A stretch of DNA of 64,000 bases from Gemmatimonadota bacterium (GCA_016704275.1 JADJAK010000002.1:739065-803064); one strand, 5' to 3'; positions 23,495-32,422 are shown, counted from the stretch's first letter. The notes: a model not told the origin generated them from the letters alone. Translations and numbers: made by a program.

Positions 23495-25342
23495 TCACCC
23501 AACAACGTAGGCTTCCATCGCGAAATACTCCGCCAATCCCAACTGGTTGAGGAGTTCCGCGGTCCCCTTGTTGCGCGCCTCGACCCGTTGCCAGAACTCA
23601 CGATCGTCCTGGCCAGGGAAGGGAGCGGAGTCCTTCTGTGACTGGTGCTTGAAGATCGCCTGGATCTTGAGCTTGAGCTCTTCCTGCGCGAGTGGCACCA
23701 GCCACGTCGCCTCGGTGACCGGCCACTCCTGCCACGCGCCGCGGTAGAGCCACACCTCGGGGGTGATGCCGAGCGGCTTGACCTCGTGGAGCGCCAGCTC
23801 GATGGCGTCCTTGCAGAGGCGGTGGGTCCCGTGCGGATCGGAGAGGTCGCCGGCGACGAGCACCAGATCGGGATTGATCTCTTCGAGCAACGCGCGGATG
23901 ATCGCGACGTCGCGCGGGCCGATCGGATCCTTCTTCACCTTGCCGGTCTGATAGAACGGCAAGTTGAGGAAGCGCGCATTGTGCCGGGAGAGGCCGAGGG
24001 TCTCGATGCCGCTGACGGCCTCGCCTTCGCGGATCACGCGCTTGAGGTCCTGCACCTCGGCGGAGTCGATGTCGCCCGGCGCCTTGGCATCGAGCGAGGC
24101 GCGCACCCGTTCGGCGAGCGAATCGACGGCGCGCCGGCCGAGGTGCGCGTCGCTTGCGAGCCGCTCGATCACTTCCACATACCGCAGTGCGTCATGATCG
24201 AAAACGGCGATGTTGCCGCTGGTCATGTAGGCGACGAGGATCTTGTTCTCGTTGAGGATCAGCTTGCGCAGGATCCCGCCCGCCGAGATGACGTCGTCGT
24301 CGGGGTGCGGCGAGAAGCAGATGATCGTCTGGCCCTTGGGGAGCTTCGAGCGGCCGCGGATCTTGGCGCCGAGGGCGTTGAAGGCCGCGCCATTGACGGC
24401 ACCGGCCTCGCCATGCCGCGCCACGAGCGGCGAGAGGTGATGCTCGGCGTAGTCGGCCTCGGTGAGCTTGAGGATCGCCTTGCCGGCCGTCTGCGAGAGC
24501 CACGCGACGGCACGCAGTTCGAGGTCGGGGGTCCACTCGATCTCGTCGAGCAGCCACGGCGTGGCGATCCGCGTCAGGTCGGCGGAGGCGGCGCCGTCGC
24601 AGTACACGACGGTGTTCGGGTGCTGCTGCAGGAAGGTCGCGGCGACGTGGTGGTCGATCTCGCCTTCGATCGCGCGGCGGAGGATCCCCGACTTGTGCTC
24701 GCCGGTGGCGAGGAGCAGGATCTCGCGCGCCTCGAGGATCGTGGCGACGCCCATGGTGATCGCCTGGCGCGGGACGTTGCGCTCACCGAAGAAGTCGGCC
24801 GCGGCATCGCGGCGCGTCACCGCGTCGAGCGTGACGAGGCGGGTCCTGGAATCGGCGCCGGAGCCGGGCTCGTTGAAGCCGATGTGGCCGGTCTTGCCGA
24901 TGCCCAAGAGCTGGAGGTCGATCCCGCCGGCGTCCCGGATCTGCTGCTCGTAGGCGGCGCAGACCGCGTCCACTTGCTCCCGATCCACCGACCCGGGCGG
25001 CACGTGGCACTTCGTCGGGTCGAGGTCGACCAGATCGAAGAGGTGCTCGCGCATGAAGCGATGGTACGAATGGAGCGACTCCGGGGCCATCGGCCAGTAC
25101 TCGTCGAGGTTGAAGGTCTCGACGGTCTTGAACGAGAGCCCCTCCTCCTTGTGCAGCCGGACCAGCTCGGCGTAGACCCCGACGGGAGTCGATCCGGTGG
25201 CGAGGCCGAGGACGGTCCCCTTCCCCTGGGCGGCGCGGGAGCGGATCAGGTCGGCGATGCGGCGCGCGGCGGCGCGCGCCAGGGCTTCCGGCGGATCGAG
25301 GATCTCAACCGGGAGGCGTTCGAGGCGATGGAGGGAGGCCAT
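23495..25342 (-). CDS. nagB: Glucosamine-6-phosphate deaminase fused to a PIG-L/LmbE deacetylase-like domain
   Basis: The 615-residue protein has two domains. Residues about 1-290 are NagB: GLATGSTPVGVY, FNLDEYWP and GIGKTGHIGFNEPGSG bind the sugar phosphate and catalyse deamination/isomerisation to fructose 6-phosphate. Residues about 335-600 are PIG-L-like, with the zinc motif FSPHPDDDVISAGG and second histidines in DLSDPHGTH. E. coli NagB is 266 residues. NagB fused to this domain is known from other phyla; the second activity is unproven. It points to amino-sugar catabolism. Confidence 0.9.
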   Translation of the reverse strand: MASLHRLERLPVEILDPPEALARAAARRIADLIRSRAAQGKGTVLGLATGSTPVGVYAELVRLHKEEGLSFKTVETFNLDEYWPMAPESLHSYHRFMREHLFDLVDLDPTKCHVPPGSVDREQVDAVCAAYEQQIRDAGGIDLQLLGIGKTGHIGFNEPGSGADSRTRLVTLDAVTRRDAAADFFGERNVPRQAITMGVATILEAREILLLATGEHKSGILRRAIEGEIDHHVAATFLQQHPNTVVYCDGAASADLTRIATPWLLDEIEWTPDLELRAVAWLSQTAGKAILKLTEADYAEHHLSPLVARHGEAGAVNGAAFNALGAKIRGRSKLPKGQTIICFSPHPDDDVISAGGILRKLILNENKILVAYMTSGNIAVFDHDALRYVEVIERLASDAHLGRRAVDSLAERVRASLDAKAPGDIDSAEVQDLKRVIREGEAVSGIETLGLSRHNARFLNLPFYQTGKVKKDPIGPRDVAIIRALLEEINPDLVLVAGDLSDPHGTHRLCKDAIELALHEVKPLGITPEVWLYRGAWQEWPVTEATWLVPLAQEELKLKIQAIFKHQSQKDSAPFPGQDDREFWQRVEARNKGTAELLNQLGLAEYFAMEAYVVG

Positions 25343-25370
25343 GACCTAAAGTAATGCCGGAATAGCGGCC

Positions 25371-25398
25371 GGTGACCTGTAACCAGTGACCCGTGACC
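25371..25398. repeat. Heptanucleotide repeat GGTGACC/TGTAACC/AGTGACC/CGTGACC
   Basis: Four 7-bp units, each differing in the first bases, lie directly upstream of the nagB-PIG-L gene. Confidence 0.7.
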
Positions 25399-25449
25399 AG
25401 GGGCGCGGCGGCGGCCGCGCGGGTGAGGGGTGAGGGGGGTGCACCAGCA

Positions 25450-25570
25450 TTGTCATCCTGAGCGAAGCGACGGCGCAGCCGGAGCGAAGTCGAAGGACCT
25501 CTTTCCGTTGTGCAGGGAGAGAGGTCCTTCGACTGCGCAGCCCTTTGGGCTGCTGCGCTCAGGATGACAA
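25450..25570. repeat. Palindromic intergenic element, copy 4
   Basis: TTGTCATCCTGAGCG and CGCTCAGGATGACAA ends with inner AAGGACCTCT/AGAGGTCCTT arms. It lies between two minus-strand genes. Confidence 0.9.
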
Positions 25571-25602
25571 CTTTGGAGACCGCCCCCCTCACCCCTGATA
25601 GC

Positions 25603-27555
25603 CTAGAACTTCCAGGTATACCCCAGCCGCACCACCTGCGTCTCCAGGTAGTCGGTGCTCTCGAGCCGGAAGTCGGTGCCATTGATGGTCCGGCGGACCT
25701 GCATCGTGTTGAGCAGGTCGGTGGCATTGGCCAGAATTTCACCGCGCCCGCGCATGACGCTCTTCCGCACGCCGATGTCCAGCGAGTAGCGACTGCCGAT
25801 GCGCCCCTGCGGAAAGAGGTCCGGCGCGAGGTAGATGCTGGAGACGCGCGTCTCCCAGTCGCCGGGGAGCCGCAGATTGGCGTTGACCTTCAGCGAGCCG
25901 GAGGTGAGCGACGTCTTCGCCGCCGAGTAGGTCACCGGCACCGGATAGAGGTTCACCACGGTGAAGGCACCGATGCTCGTGCGGTAGAGGTTGGCGTTGG
26001 CGCTGATCGACACCGCCGGCGACACCGTCTGCTGCCACACCAGCTCCGACCCGGTGATCCGGCTGCGCCCGGCGTTCTGGAAGACGTTGTAGAGGAGCGG
26101 ACTCCCCGGCGCCTGCGTGGCGATGCGGGTGATGGTCGCGTCGACGATGCGATGATAGCCGGCCGCGTACAGGCTGCCGCCGGACCACGCCGTCCGATAC
26201 CCCAGGTCCATCGACGTCGTGAACTGCGGGCGCAGGCCGGGGTTGCCGACCTTGATCAATTCCGGTTCGTCGTACTTGGGGAAGATGCGAATGTCGACTT
26301 CGTTCGGGCGATCGACGCGCCGATTGAGGAACAACGAGAGCTTGTGATTGTCGTCGAGCTTCCACGCGAGGCGCACCGTGGGAAACGGCCGAGTGTAGCT
26401 GTAGCCGTCGCTCTGATAGGTGTTGTGGTCGGGGTTCACGTCGTAGTCGACCAGCACGCGTTCGAGGCGCAGCCCGCCCTCGACCTCGAGCTTCGGCCCT
26501 TCGAAGACATACGTGCCGTACACGGCGGGGATCCGCTCCTTGTACGTGGCCCATCCGCCCGCGCCGCTGTCAATCGGCGACCGCTCGCCCGGGAAAAAGC
26601 GCATGTCGACCGGAATGGAACGGTAGCGGCCCTTGAAGCCCAGCTCTACGCGCCCCTGCCGCAGCGGCCGGACGTAGTCGACGTTGAGGTCGCCGATGTG
26701 CTCGTCGGAGAGCAGCTTGAAGGAGTCCTCGCCAACGAAGTCGGGGAGCGTATTGGTGAAGAAGTACTTCTCGTCCTCGCGATGGAACGAGTAGTTGCCG
26801 GTCACCGTGACCGCGTGGCCCGGTTGCCGGAAGCGCCGCGTGTAGACCGCCGAGCCGAAGGCGGTGTACTTGACCTCGTCCTCGAGAAACTGCCACAGCC
26901 GATAACGATTGGTGACGTCGCCCGTGTAGTAGGGGTTGTCGCCGTCGTCGATGATCTTCTCCCGGTTGCCCAGCGCCGACACACTCAGCGTGCTCTGCGC
27001 GGTGAGGGCATGATCGACCCCGGCGCTGAGCGTCTGGTAATCGGTGGTCCTGTTCCGCAAGAGCTGCTGGATGATGACGGTGCCGTCGTCGTAGGTGCGG
27101 GTGGCGAAGTCATTCCGGTTCAGGGTGGGCGAGTGGAGCCAGTCACCTCGCAGGAAGGTGTTGGTCCCGCCGGAGCGATGGTTGACGGCAAACGACGGAT
27201 TCAGCTTCGGCGTGTACAGCTCCTGCGGACGGATGCCAGGGAGGTTGTCGCGCCTGGACCAGAGGGCGCCGGCGCCGGCGATCATCCCGAGGCGGCCGTT
27301 CCAGCCGTCCCGCTTCTCCTGCTTGAAGATCAAATTGATGACGCCGGCGCTGGCATTGGCGTCGTACTTCGCACCGGGATTGGTGATGATCTCGATCCGC
27401 TCGATGGCCGACGCGGGGAGGTTCTCGAGGCCGCTCTGCGCGGCGATGCCGGTGAGCGCCGACTGCTTGCCGTCGATCAGCACCGCGACCTTGTCGCTGC
27501 CGCGTAGCAGCAGCCTTCCGTCCTGCCCCAGGGTGACCCCTGGGAGCGCCGCCAT
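25603..27555 (-). CDS. TonB-dependent outer-membrane receptor, 3' part (frameshifted gene)
   Basis: 650 codons encode most of the plug (LLLRGSDKVAVLIDGKQSAL, IERIEIITNPGAKYDA) and the whole beta-barrel, ending VVRLGYTWKF with the terminal Phe of outer-membrane proteins. It belongs to the OMP_b-brl_3 group of TonB-linked receptors. The real start is at 28027 in another frame: the signal peptide and carboxypeptidase-regulatory-like domain are upstream, joined by a one-base shift near 27600-27605 (run CCCGGG). Corrected, the receptor is about 808 residues. Substrate unknown. Confidence 0.85.
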   Translation of the reverse strand: MAALPGVTLGQDGRLLLRGSDKVAVLIDGKQSALTGIAAQSGLENLPASAIERIEIITNPGAKYDANASAGVINLIFKQEKRDGWNGRLGMIAGAGALWSRRDNLPGIRPQELYTPKLNPSFAVNHRSGGTNTFLRGDWLHSPTLNRNDFATRTYDDGTVIIQQLLRNRTTDYQTLSAGVDHALTAQSTLSVSALGNREKIIDDGDNPYYTGDVTNRYRLWQFLEDEVKYTAFGSAVYTRRFRQPGHAVTVTGNYSFHREDEKYFFTNTLPDFVGEDSFKLLSDEHIGDLNVDYVRPLRQGRVELGFKGRYRSIPVDMRFFPGERSPIDSGAGGWATYKERIPAVYGTYVFEGPKLEVEGGLRLERVLVDYDVNPDHNTYQSDGYSYTRPFPTVRLAWKLDDNHKLSLFLNRRVDRPNEVDIRIFPKYDEPELIKVGNPGLRPQFTTSMDLGYRTAWSGGSLYAAGYHRIVDATITRIATQAPGSPLLYNVFQNAGRSRITGSELVWQQTVSPAVSISANANLYRTSIGAFTVVNLYPVPVTYSAAKTSLTSGSLKVNANLRLPGDWETRVSSIYLAPDLFPQGRIGSRYSLDIGVRKSVMRGRGEILANATDLLNTMQVRRTINGTDFRLESTDYLETQVVRLGYTWKF

Positions 27556-28027
27556 CGCCTGGACGACCGAGCCCCCGGCCTGCGCAATGTTGTCGGCGAC
27601 CCGGGTAGCTCTTGCGGTCCATCGCCCCTGCGACTTCGTCGGCGGTGGCGGTGGTGGTGACGTCGCCGAGGACGGCTGCGACCGCCGTCATGCGCAGCAC
27701 GCCGAGGTCGAGGAAGGCGCTCAGTTCGCCGACGAACACCGACTGGCTGAGCGGTGCGTAGCCGATCAGGCGGGCGTCAAAGAGATAGTTGCCCTTGGGC
27801 GTCCCGCCGAAAGTGAAGCCGCCTGCGGTGTCGGTGAGTCGGCCGGCCACGAAGCTGCTGTCGCGCGCTCGGCGCAGCCGGACGGTCAGGTACGGGATGC
27901 CTTTGCCGGTCGCGGCGTCGACGACGCGGCCGGAGACGGTGACGCCACCGGACTGGGCCGCCGCGGGCAGCGCCGTCGCGAGCAGGAGCAACGGCAGGAG
28001 TCGAAGGAGACGATTGAAGGGAGCCAT
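27556..28027 (-). pseudogene. TonB-dependent receptor, 5' part in the shifted frame
   Basis: From the ATG at 28027 the frame gives a signal peptide (LLLLATALPAAAQ), a carboxypeptidase-regulatory-like domain (SGRVVDAATGKGIPYLTVRL, then GNYLFDARLIGY) and the start of the plug, MDRKSYP. After the CCCGGG run at about 27600-27605, sense continues one base over as VADNIAQAGGSVVQAMAALP, which runs into the 3' part. This frame is otherwise open to 27143 but without plug sequence. It is either an assembly indel or a genuine mutation. Confidence 0.8.
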
Positions 28028-28075
28028 GCCGGAACTTAATGCCCGGACGGGATCATCTCGATTCCCCCGCCGAGT

Positions 28076-28211
28076 GTCATCCTGAGCAGCCTGCCCTGAG
28101 CGCAGCGAAGGGAAGCGTCGGCGCAGCCGGCGCGAAGTCGAAGGACCTCTAGGACGGTCGAGAGGTCCTTCGACTTCGCAGCCCTCCGGGCTGCTCCGCT
28201 CAGGATGACAA
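28076..28211. repeat. Palindromic intergenic element, copy 5
   Basis: Ends GTCATCCTGAGC and GCTCAGGATGAC. The left arm has an inserted AGCCTGCCCTGAGCGCAGCG segment also present in copy 6, so copies 5 and 6 are close relatives. Confidence 0.88.
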
Positions 28212-28270
28212 TCCTTGGGCGACCGCCCCCCCCTCATCCCTCACCCCGCGCGGCCGACGGCCGCGCCCCC

Positions 28271-28305
28271 TGGTCACTGGTTACTGGTTACTGGTTACTG
28301 GTCAC
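28271..28305. repeat. Heptanucleotide tandem repeat TGGTCAC/TGGTTAC x5
   Basis: TGGTCAC, TGGTTAC three times, TGGTCAC. Two CGTTCAC units follow at 28313-28326. The block overlaps the 3' end of the methyltransferase gene and encodes its last residues. Confidence 0.8.
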
Positions 28306-29082
28306 TCCACGTCGTTCACCGTTCACCCGCCCGACATACACCTCCGTCTCATACTCCACCCGCACCCACCCCTCGCGCCCGTGCTCGGCGACGATGCGCT
28401 CGAGCTCGGCGAGCATCGGCTCGTGGTTGGGGTGTCCGGCGGCGGGGGCATACGATGAAGAGAGGAGCCTGCCGCGGATGCCGTCCTGGTCGAGCTCCTG
28501 GTGGTGGTCGAGCGTCTTCTTGACGTAGTGCGCGCCACCGTAGAACGCCTGCAGCGAGTCCGCCGAGATGTTGGTGTGGACGACGTCCCGGTAGTCGGTG
28601 CCGAAGCGCTGGAGCAGCGCCTCGAAGGCGCGGAGGAAGGGCGAGGTGTCGGTGCGTCTGGTGTTCCAGACCAGCACCGCCCAGCCGTCGGGGCGGAGGA
28701 TACGCTGCCACTCGGCGCGCGCCTTCGGGACATCGAACCAGTGAAACGCCTGCGCCGCAAGGCTCAAATCGATCGAGGCATCGGGGAGCGTGGTCGACTC
28801 GGCGCGTCCGTTCACGCTGTGGAAATTCGGATAGCCGTGCAGCAGCCGCTCGGCGGCAAGGCGCATGGCGTCATTCGGCTCGACGGCGTAGACGGTGTTG
28901 CCGTTCCGGAGGAAGAGCTCCGCCGAGATCCCGGTACCAGAGCCGTCGTCGGCGATGATGCTTCCGGGTGTCAGTCCGACTTCCGTCCGCAGGATCTCCA
29001 GGACGCCAGCCGGATAGCTCGGGCGATAGCGGACGTAGTCGTCGACGCGATTGGAGAAGCGGGCGGTGGGGTCGGTGGGCAT
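28288..29082 (-). CDS. Class I SAM-dependent methyltransferase
   Basis: The 264-residue protein opens ARFSNRVDDYVRYRPSYP, typical of a broad ubiE-like methyltransferase family. Motif I is SIIADDGSGTGISAE (normally D-x-G-C-G-T-G), with AVEPNDAM as motif II and SLAAQAFHWFD as motif IV. The substrate is unknown. The C-terminal tail GRVNGERRGVTSNQ is read from the heptamer repeats at 28288-28326 and looks like an accidental extension. Confidence 0.88.
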   Translation of the reverse strand: MPTDPTARFSNRVDDYVRYRPSYPAGVLEILRTEVGLTPGSIIADDGSGTGISAELFLRNGNTVYAVEPNDAMRLAAERLLHGYPNFHSVNGRAESTTLPDASIDLSLAAQAFHWFDVPKARAEWQRILRPDGWAVLVWNTRRTDTSPFLRAFEALLQRFGTDYRDVVHTNISADSLQAFYGGAHYVKKTLDHHQELDQDGIRGRLLSSSYAPAAGHPNHEPMLAELERIVAEHGREGWVRVEYETEVYVGRVNGERRGVTSNQ

Positions 29083-29095
29083 GGGGGTCGGGGAA

Positions 29096-29137
29096 GATGA
29101 TGGATGATGGATGATCGATGGTCGATGATCGATGATC
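29096..29137. repeat. Heptanucleotide tandem repeat GATGATC x6
   Basis: GATGATG twice, GATGATC, GATGGTC, GATGATC twice: six units of exact 7-bp period in the upstream region of the methyltransferase gene. Confidence 0.85.
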
Positions 29138-29160
29138 GAGGTGGGATTGTAACTCCTGGA

Positions 29161-29298
29161 TTGTCATCCTGAGCAGCCTGCCCTGAGCGCAGCGAAGGGA
29201 AGCGACGGCACAGCCGGCGCGAAGTCGAAGGACCTCTGGGACGGTCGAGAGGTCCTTCGACTTCGCAGCCCTCCGGGCTGCTCCGCTCAGGATGACAA
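29161..29298. repeat. Palindromic intergenic element, copy 6
   Basis: Nearly identical to copy 5 (same inserted segment, same GACGGTCGAGAGGTCC core), so the two are recent duplicates flanking the methyltransferase gene. Confidence 0.9.
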
Positions 29299-29363
29299 TC
29301 CTTGGGCGACCGCCCCCCTTCCCCCGTCACCCCTCACCCCGCGCGGCCATGGGCCGCGCCCCA

Positions 29364-29398
29364 GGTCACCGGTCACTGGTCACTGGTCACTGGTCACC
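29364..29398. repeat. Heptanucleotide tandem repeat GGTCACT x5
   Basis: GGTCACC, GGTCACT three times, GGTCACC, directly downstream of the 29411-30583 gene. Confidence 0.8.
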
Positions 29399-29410
29399 GC
29401 CAGCGGCGTG

Positions 29411-30583
29411 CTACCACACCACGCGCGCCGGCTCCCATCGCACCAGATACTGCTCGCCGCTCTCTCCCTCATGCATCAGCCAGAGATGTCCCTTGCCGAA
29501 GGCATAGACGCGGTTGACGATATCCGTTGGCGTGACGAGTCGTCCACGATACGTGGCCGCGGAGTCGAAGACGTCGATCTCGAGCGTGCCGCGCCACCGC
29601 GAATCTTCCGGGCGGAGATTGGTGGTATCGGCGATCCGGATGCCAACGGTCCGGCGGAGAAAGAGAATCCGCCCATCCTGATCGGAGACCATGTACCAGA
29701 ACGCCTGCTTCACGTCCGGCAGCTCCATCGGCTGCGGCTTCATCCCCGACATCCGGTTGAGGGTCGCGAGTTCGGCCACGATCGCCTGCTTCTCCTCCTC
29801 GTTGAACCGCGCGCGGTCCGAGGGGCGGGCGTAGGCCGCCGAGCCTGTGGGGCCGTCCACCTGGAAGGCGATCGAGTCGGTGCGACTGCTCACGAAGCGG
29901 CCGTCGGGGAGGACGATGGTCATCGCCGTCGGACCGAAGGCCCCGGCGGATGGCCCATCGCGATAGGCAGCGGGTGCGGGGAGCGTGTCGACGAGCTGCC
30001 CCAGTCGGTCGTAGCGGAAATAGGTGATCGCTCGCGACTTCTCTTCCTGCGGATAGTGCGCCGAGACTCTCGCCACGAACCATCCGCTGTCCGTGGCGGG
30101 TGCGACGTCGACGATGCTGGTCGGCCCGGGCCAGGTGCCGGTGAGCGTGCCGGCGCTGTCGAAGCGGGTGATGCGCGCCTGACCCTGACTCACAATCAAC
30201 AGCGATCCATCGGCGAGCACAGTCCCCCAGGGAAAATCGTCGTACTCGCCGGGGCCGTCACCCAGCCCGCCGATCACGCGGACGAAGCGCCCCTGCGCGT
30301 CGTACTGCCGGATCAGCCCGCCCTTGGTGTTGGACACCATGTCATGGAGCAGCACGCCGCCGTCCTGCCGCGCCAGCATCCAGCTGATCCGATTGAACTG
30401 GTAGTTGGGATCGCCCTCGAGGACGCCGACGCGGAGCGTCTCGCGCATCGGGATGGTGTCGCCATTGCCCGTGACGATGACGGGAGTAGCGGCGGCAGCG
30501 CGCGGGGCAGCAGCGCGGTCGGAACAGCCGACGAGGAGCAGGGCAGCGGCGAGGAGGGGCAGTCGGCTGGCGATCGGCCCCAC
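29411..30583 (-). CDS. 6-bladed beta-propeller lipoprotein
   Basis: The 390-residue exported protein uses a GTG at 30583, one base after the upstream stop. The signal ends AAALLLVGC, a lipobox. NHL-like blades include YDAQGRFVRVIGGLGDGPGE, with the G-x-G-P-G-E signature shared by other propellers in this window. It is co-transcribed with the TonB-C-like gene upstream. Such proteins are greatly expanded in Gemmatimonadota and have no known function. Confidence 0.8.
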   Translation of the reverse strand: MGPIASRLPLLAAALLLVGCSDRAAAPRAAAATPVIVTGNGDTIPMRETLRVGVLEGDPNYQFNRISWMLARQDGGVLLHDMVSNTKGGLIRQYDAQGRFVRVIGGLGDGPGEYDDFPWGTVLADGSLLIVSQGQARITRFDSAGTLTGTWPGPTSIVDVAPATDSGWFVARVSAHYPQEEKSRAITYFRYDRLGQLVDTLPAPAAYRDGPSAGAFGPTAMTIVLPDGRFVSSRTDSIAFQVDGPTGSAAYARPSDRARFNEEEKQAIVAELATLNRMSGMKPQPMELPDVKQAFWYMVSDQDGRILFLRRTVGIRIADTTNLRPEDSRWRGTLEIDVFDSAATYRGRLVTPTDIVNRVYAFGKGHLWLMHEGESGEQYLVRWEPARVVW

Positions 30584-30584
30584 G

Positions 30585-31022
30585 TCAGTCCTTCTCCACG
30601 CGAACGGTATACGACACCCACGTCCCCACCGCGCAGCCCTGATAGATGGCGGGGAAGAGCTTCCGCCCCAGGACATCATCCCAGATCTGCCGGACGTACC
30701 GCTTGCGGAACTGTTCGTCCGCGATTCCGCTCACCTGCACGCTGTCGAGTTTGCCTCGGGTGCCGATCAGCAGGCGCACGTCGACGGTCTTGCCGAGCAG
30801 CGCGTGCGATGGGTCTCTCGGTGGGAGGACGATCAGCAACCCGGCAGGGTGAAAGTCGGGCGTGCTGCTCGACGCGTCTGGTGGCACAGTCACGCCGACA
30901 CACTCGGTCGGAGTACGGGTCGGTTTGGGATTGGGCGAGACCTGGATCATCGCCTGGGCCACGAGAGGCGACGCACCCCCGAGGAGCAATACGACGAGCA
31001 GCGGGACGACAGGAGATCGCAT
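30585..31022 (-). CDS. TonB C-terminal-domain-like secreted protein, paralogue A
   Basis: A 145-residue protein with signal MRSPVVPLLVVLLLGGASPLVAQ. The rest matches the TonB_C pattern: GKTVDVRLLIGTRGKLDSVQV, an Arg-rich helix, then LFPAIYQGCAVGTWVSYTV (F-x-P-A-x-x-x-G-x-x-V). There is no transmembrane anchor or Pro-rich spacer, so it is not a complete energy transducer. It has the same length as the gene at 32489-32926 and shares about 40 bases of upstream sequence, so it is a recent duplicate. Confidence 0.78.
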   Translation of the reverse strand: MRSPVVPLLVVLLLGGASPLVAQAMIQVSPNPKPTRTPTECVGVTVPPDASSSTPDFHPAGLLIVLPPRDPSHALLGKTVDVRLLIGTRGKLDSVQVSGIADEQFRKRYVRQIWDDVLGRKLFPAIYQGCAVGTWVSYTVRVEKD

Positions 31023-31108
31023 GCGGGGCTCGGCGGTGGGAGACCCGTTGAAGGTATATCGAGGAGGGCGATGGCGGGGCGCCGGCGCAGCCGGCGTGCG
31101 GGAATGGG

Positions 31109-31158
31109 GTGCGGGGCTCAGGGGGGCTGAGCTCGGTCGAGGGGAAGCCGTCAACCGT
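31109..31158. repeat. 50-bp dispersed repeat, copy 1
   Basis: The segment from GTGCGGGGCTCAGGGGGGCT to AAGCCGTCAACCGT recurs at 63519-63568 with one mismatch. Both copies lie just upstream of minus-strand genes. Confidence 0.85.
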
Positions 31159-31226
31159 CGGCTCGCGACGCGCGCTGCGCGCGCGGCGATCCTCCTCTGA
31201 CGGCCCCCTCGTACCTCGCCGCCCCC

Positions 31227-31268
31227 CCGCACCCCGCACCCCGCACCCCGCACCCCGCACCCCGCGCC
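31227..31268. repeat. Heptanucleotide tandem repeat CCGCACC x6
   Basis: Five perfect CCGCACC units and one CCGCGCC, followed by a GGTTACC-GGTCACT pair. Confidence 0.85.
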
Positions 31269-31294
31269 AGGTTACCGGTCACTGCGCACCTGCA

Positions 31295-32422
31295 CTATCT
31301 GCCGTAGGGCCTCAGCACCAGCACATCGATCGGCGGCCCCGGCACCTCGCGCTCACGAATTGTCTCGCCACTTGGGAGCGAGACGAAGCGAAGACTGCCC
31401 GGACCGCGGCTCAAGGTCATCGACCCCCTCAGCCGTGTGACCACGATCCACCGCTCGTCCAAGTCAGCGCTGATCGACTCGCCGCACACCTGAGGCAGCC
31501 GGAGCAGCGGTGGATCGGTCGCCGAACTGGATACGGCCGTCATGCTGAATCCGCGGCCGAAGAAGCAGGAGCCGACCGCAAGGACAGCCGCGTCATCGCG
31601 ATCGACCATGAATTGCATGAGGTGATTGCCCGGCAAGCCGGTGTCGATCTCGCGCCTGGTCGAATCGCGACCGAAGAACCGCACGATCTGGCTGCCAGTA
31701 GCCGTGAACAAGCCGCTCGGCCGCGATACGACGTCACCATGCTGCCCGATGCAGGAGCTGGTGGGTGTGGCCGCCGGACACCGCACCGTCGGATTGCCAT
31801 CCAGGCGAATGAGCTCCGCCCCGTCAACACCCCCGTGAAAGCTCACGATCATGGTCTGTGTCGCAGGGTCAATCGTCGCGCCGTAGGCTCGCCAGCGGGG
31901 TCCCAGGGAGGCCATGATGCGAGATGACGAATCGACGCCAGTGTTGACCGGAAGTGCGATCCACCGCCGCTTGGGGGCCAGCTGTTTCGCGTCGAATTCG
32001 GCAACCCACACTCCGACGGCGTCATAGCCGACGAGAAACAGCGCGCCGGTTTGTGGGTGCAACGCAAATGCCCCTGAGTTGGCGAATGCCCCGGTGAGCA
32101 CCCGCGACGTCAGGCGCATCGTTCGAAGATCGACACTGACCAGGCGGCTCTGTCCTGGCTCCATGAACCGAGGCTTGGCCAGCAGGACGAGGGTGCGACC
32201 ATCGGGCGACTGTTCCAGTTGCGGCTCAGGCCCGCTCAGCATGAATGGCGCAATCGTCCACTCCCGCGTGAGGCTGTCGGCCATGCCGGAGTACAACTGG
32301 AGTCGCCCATCAGCGAGGACAACTGCAATCCGCGCAGCTGGCTCGTTGACAGGCAGAATTGGCTGCGTCGAAGCGGGCGTGCAGAGCATGACCGACACCG
32401 CAGCGACGGCGGCAAGCTTCAT
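31295..32422 (-). CDS. Secreted WD40/beta-propeller-like protein
   Basis: A 375-residue protein starting at MKLAAVAAVSVMLCTPAS (ATG at 32422; AGGAG 9 bases upstream). A signal peptide is followed by repeated beta-strand blades (for example SPDGRTLVLLAKP and LHPQTGALFLVGYDAVG). It lacks the G-E-G-P-G-E signature of the neighbouring propellers. It lies between the two TonB-C-like paralogues on the same strand. Function unknown. Confidence 0.75.
   Translation of the reverse strand: MKLAAVAAVSVMLCTPASTQPILPVNEPAARIAVVLADGRLQLYSGMADSLTREWTIAPFMLSGPEPQLEQSPDGRTLVLLAKPRFMEPGQSRLVSVDLRTMRLTSRVLTGAFANSGAFALHPQTGALFLVGYDAVGVWVAEFDAKQLAPKRRWIALPVNTGVDSSSRIMASLGPRWRAYGATIDPATQTMIVSFHGGVDGAELIRLDGNPTVRCPAATPTSSCIGQHGDVVSRPSGLFTATGSQIVRFFGRDSTRREIDTGLPGNHLMQFMVDRDDAAVLAVGSCFFGRGFSMTAVSSSATDPPLLRLPQVCGESISADLDERWIVVTRLRGSMTLSRGPGSLRFVSLPSGETIREREVPGPPIDVLVLRPYGR

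Noticed and set aside
23645..25354. A 569-codon open frame opposite the nagB-PIG-L gene
   Set aside because: Antisense shadow of a well-supported two-domain gene; no family sequence.
28271..29398. Heptamer arrays as a CRISPR array
   Set aside because: Units are 7 bp with no spacers, and no cas gene is nearby.
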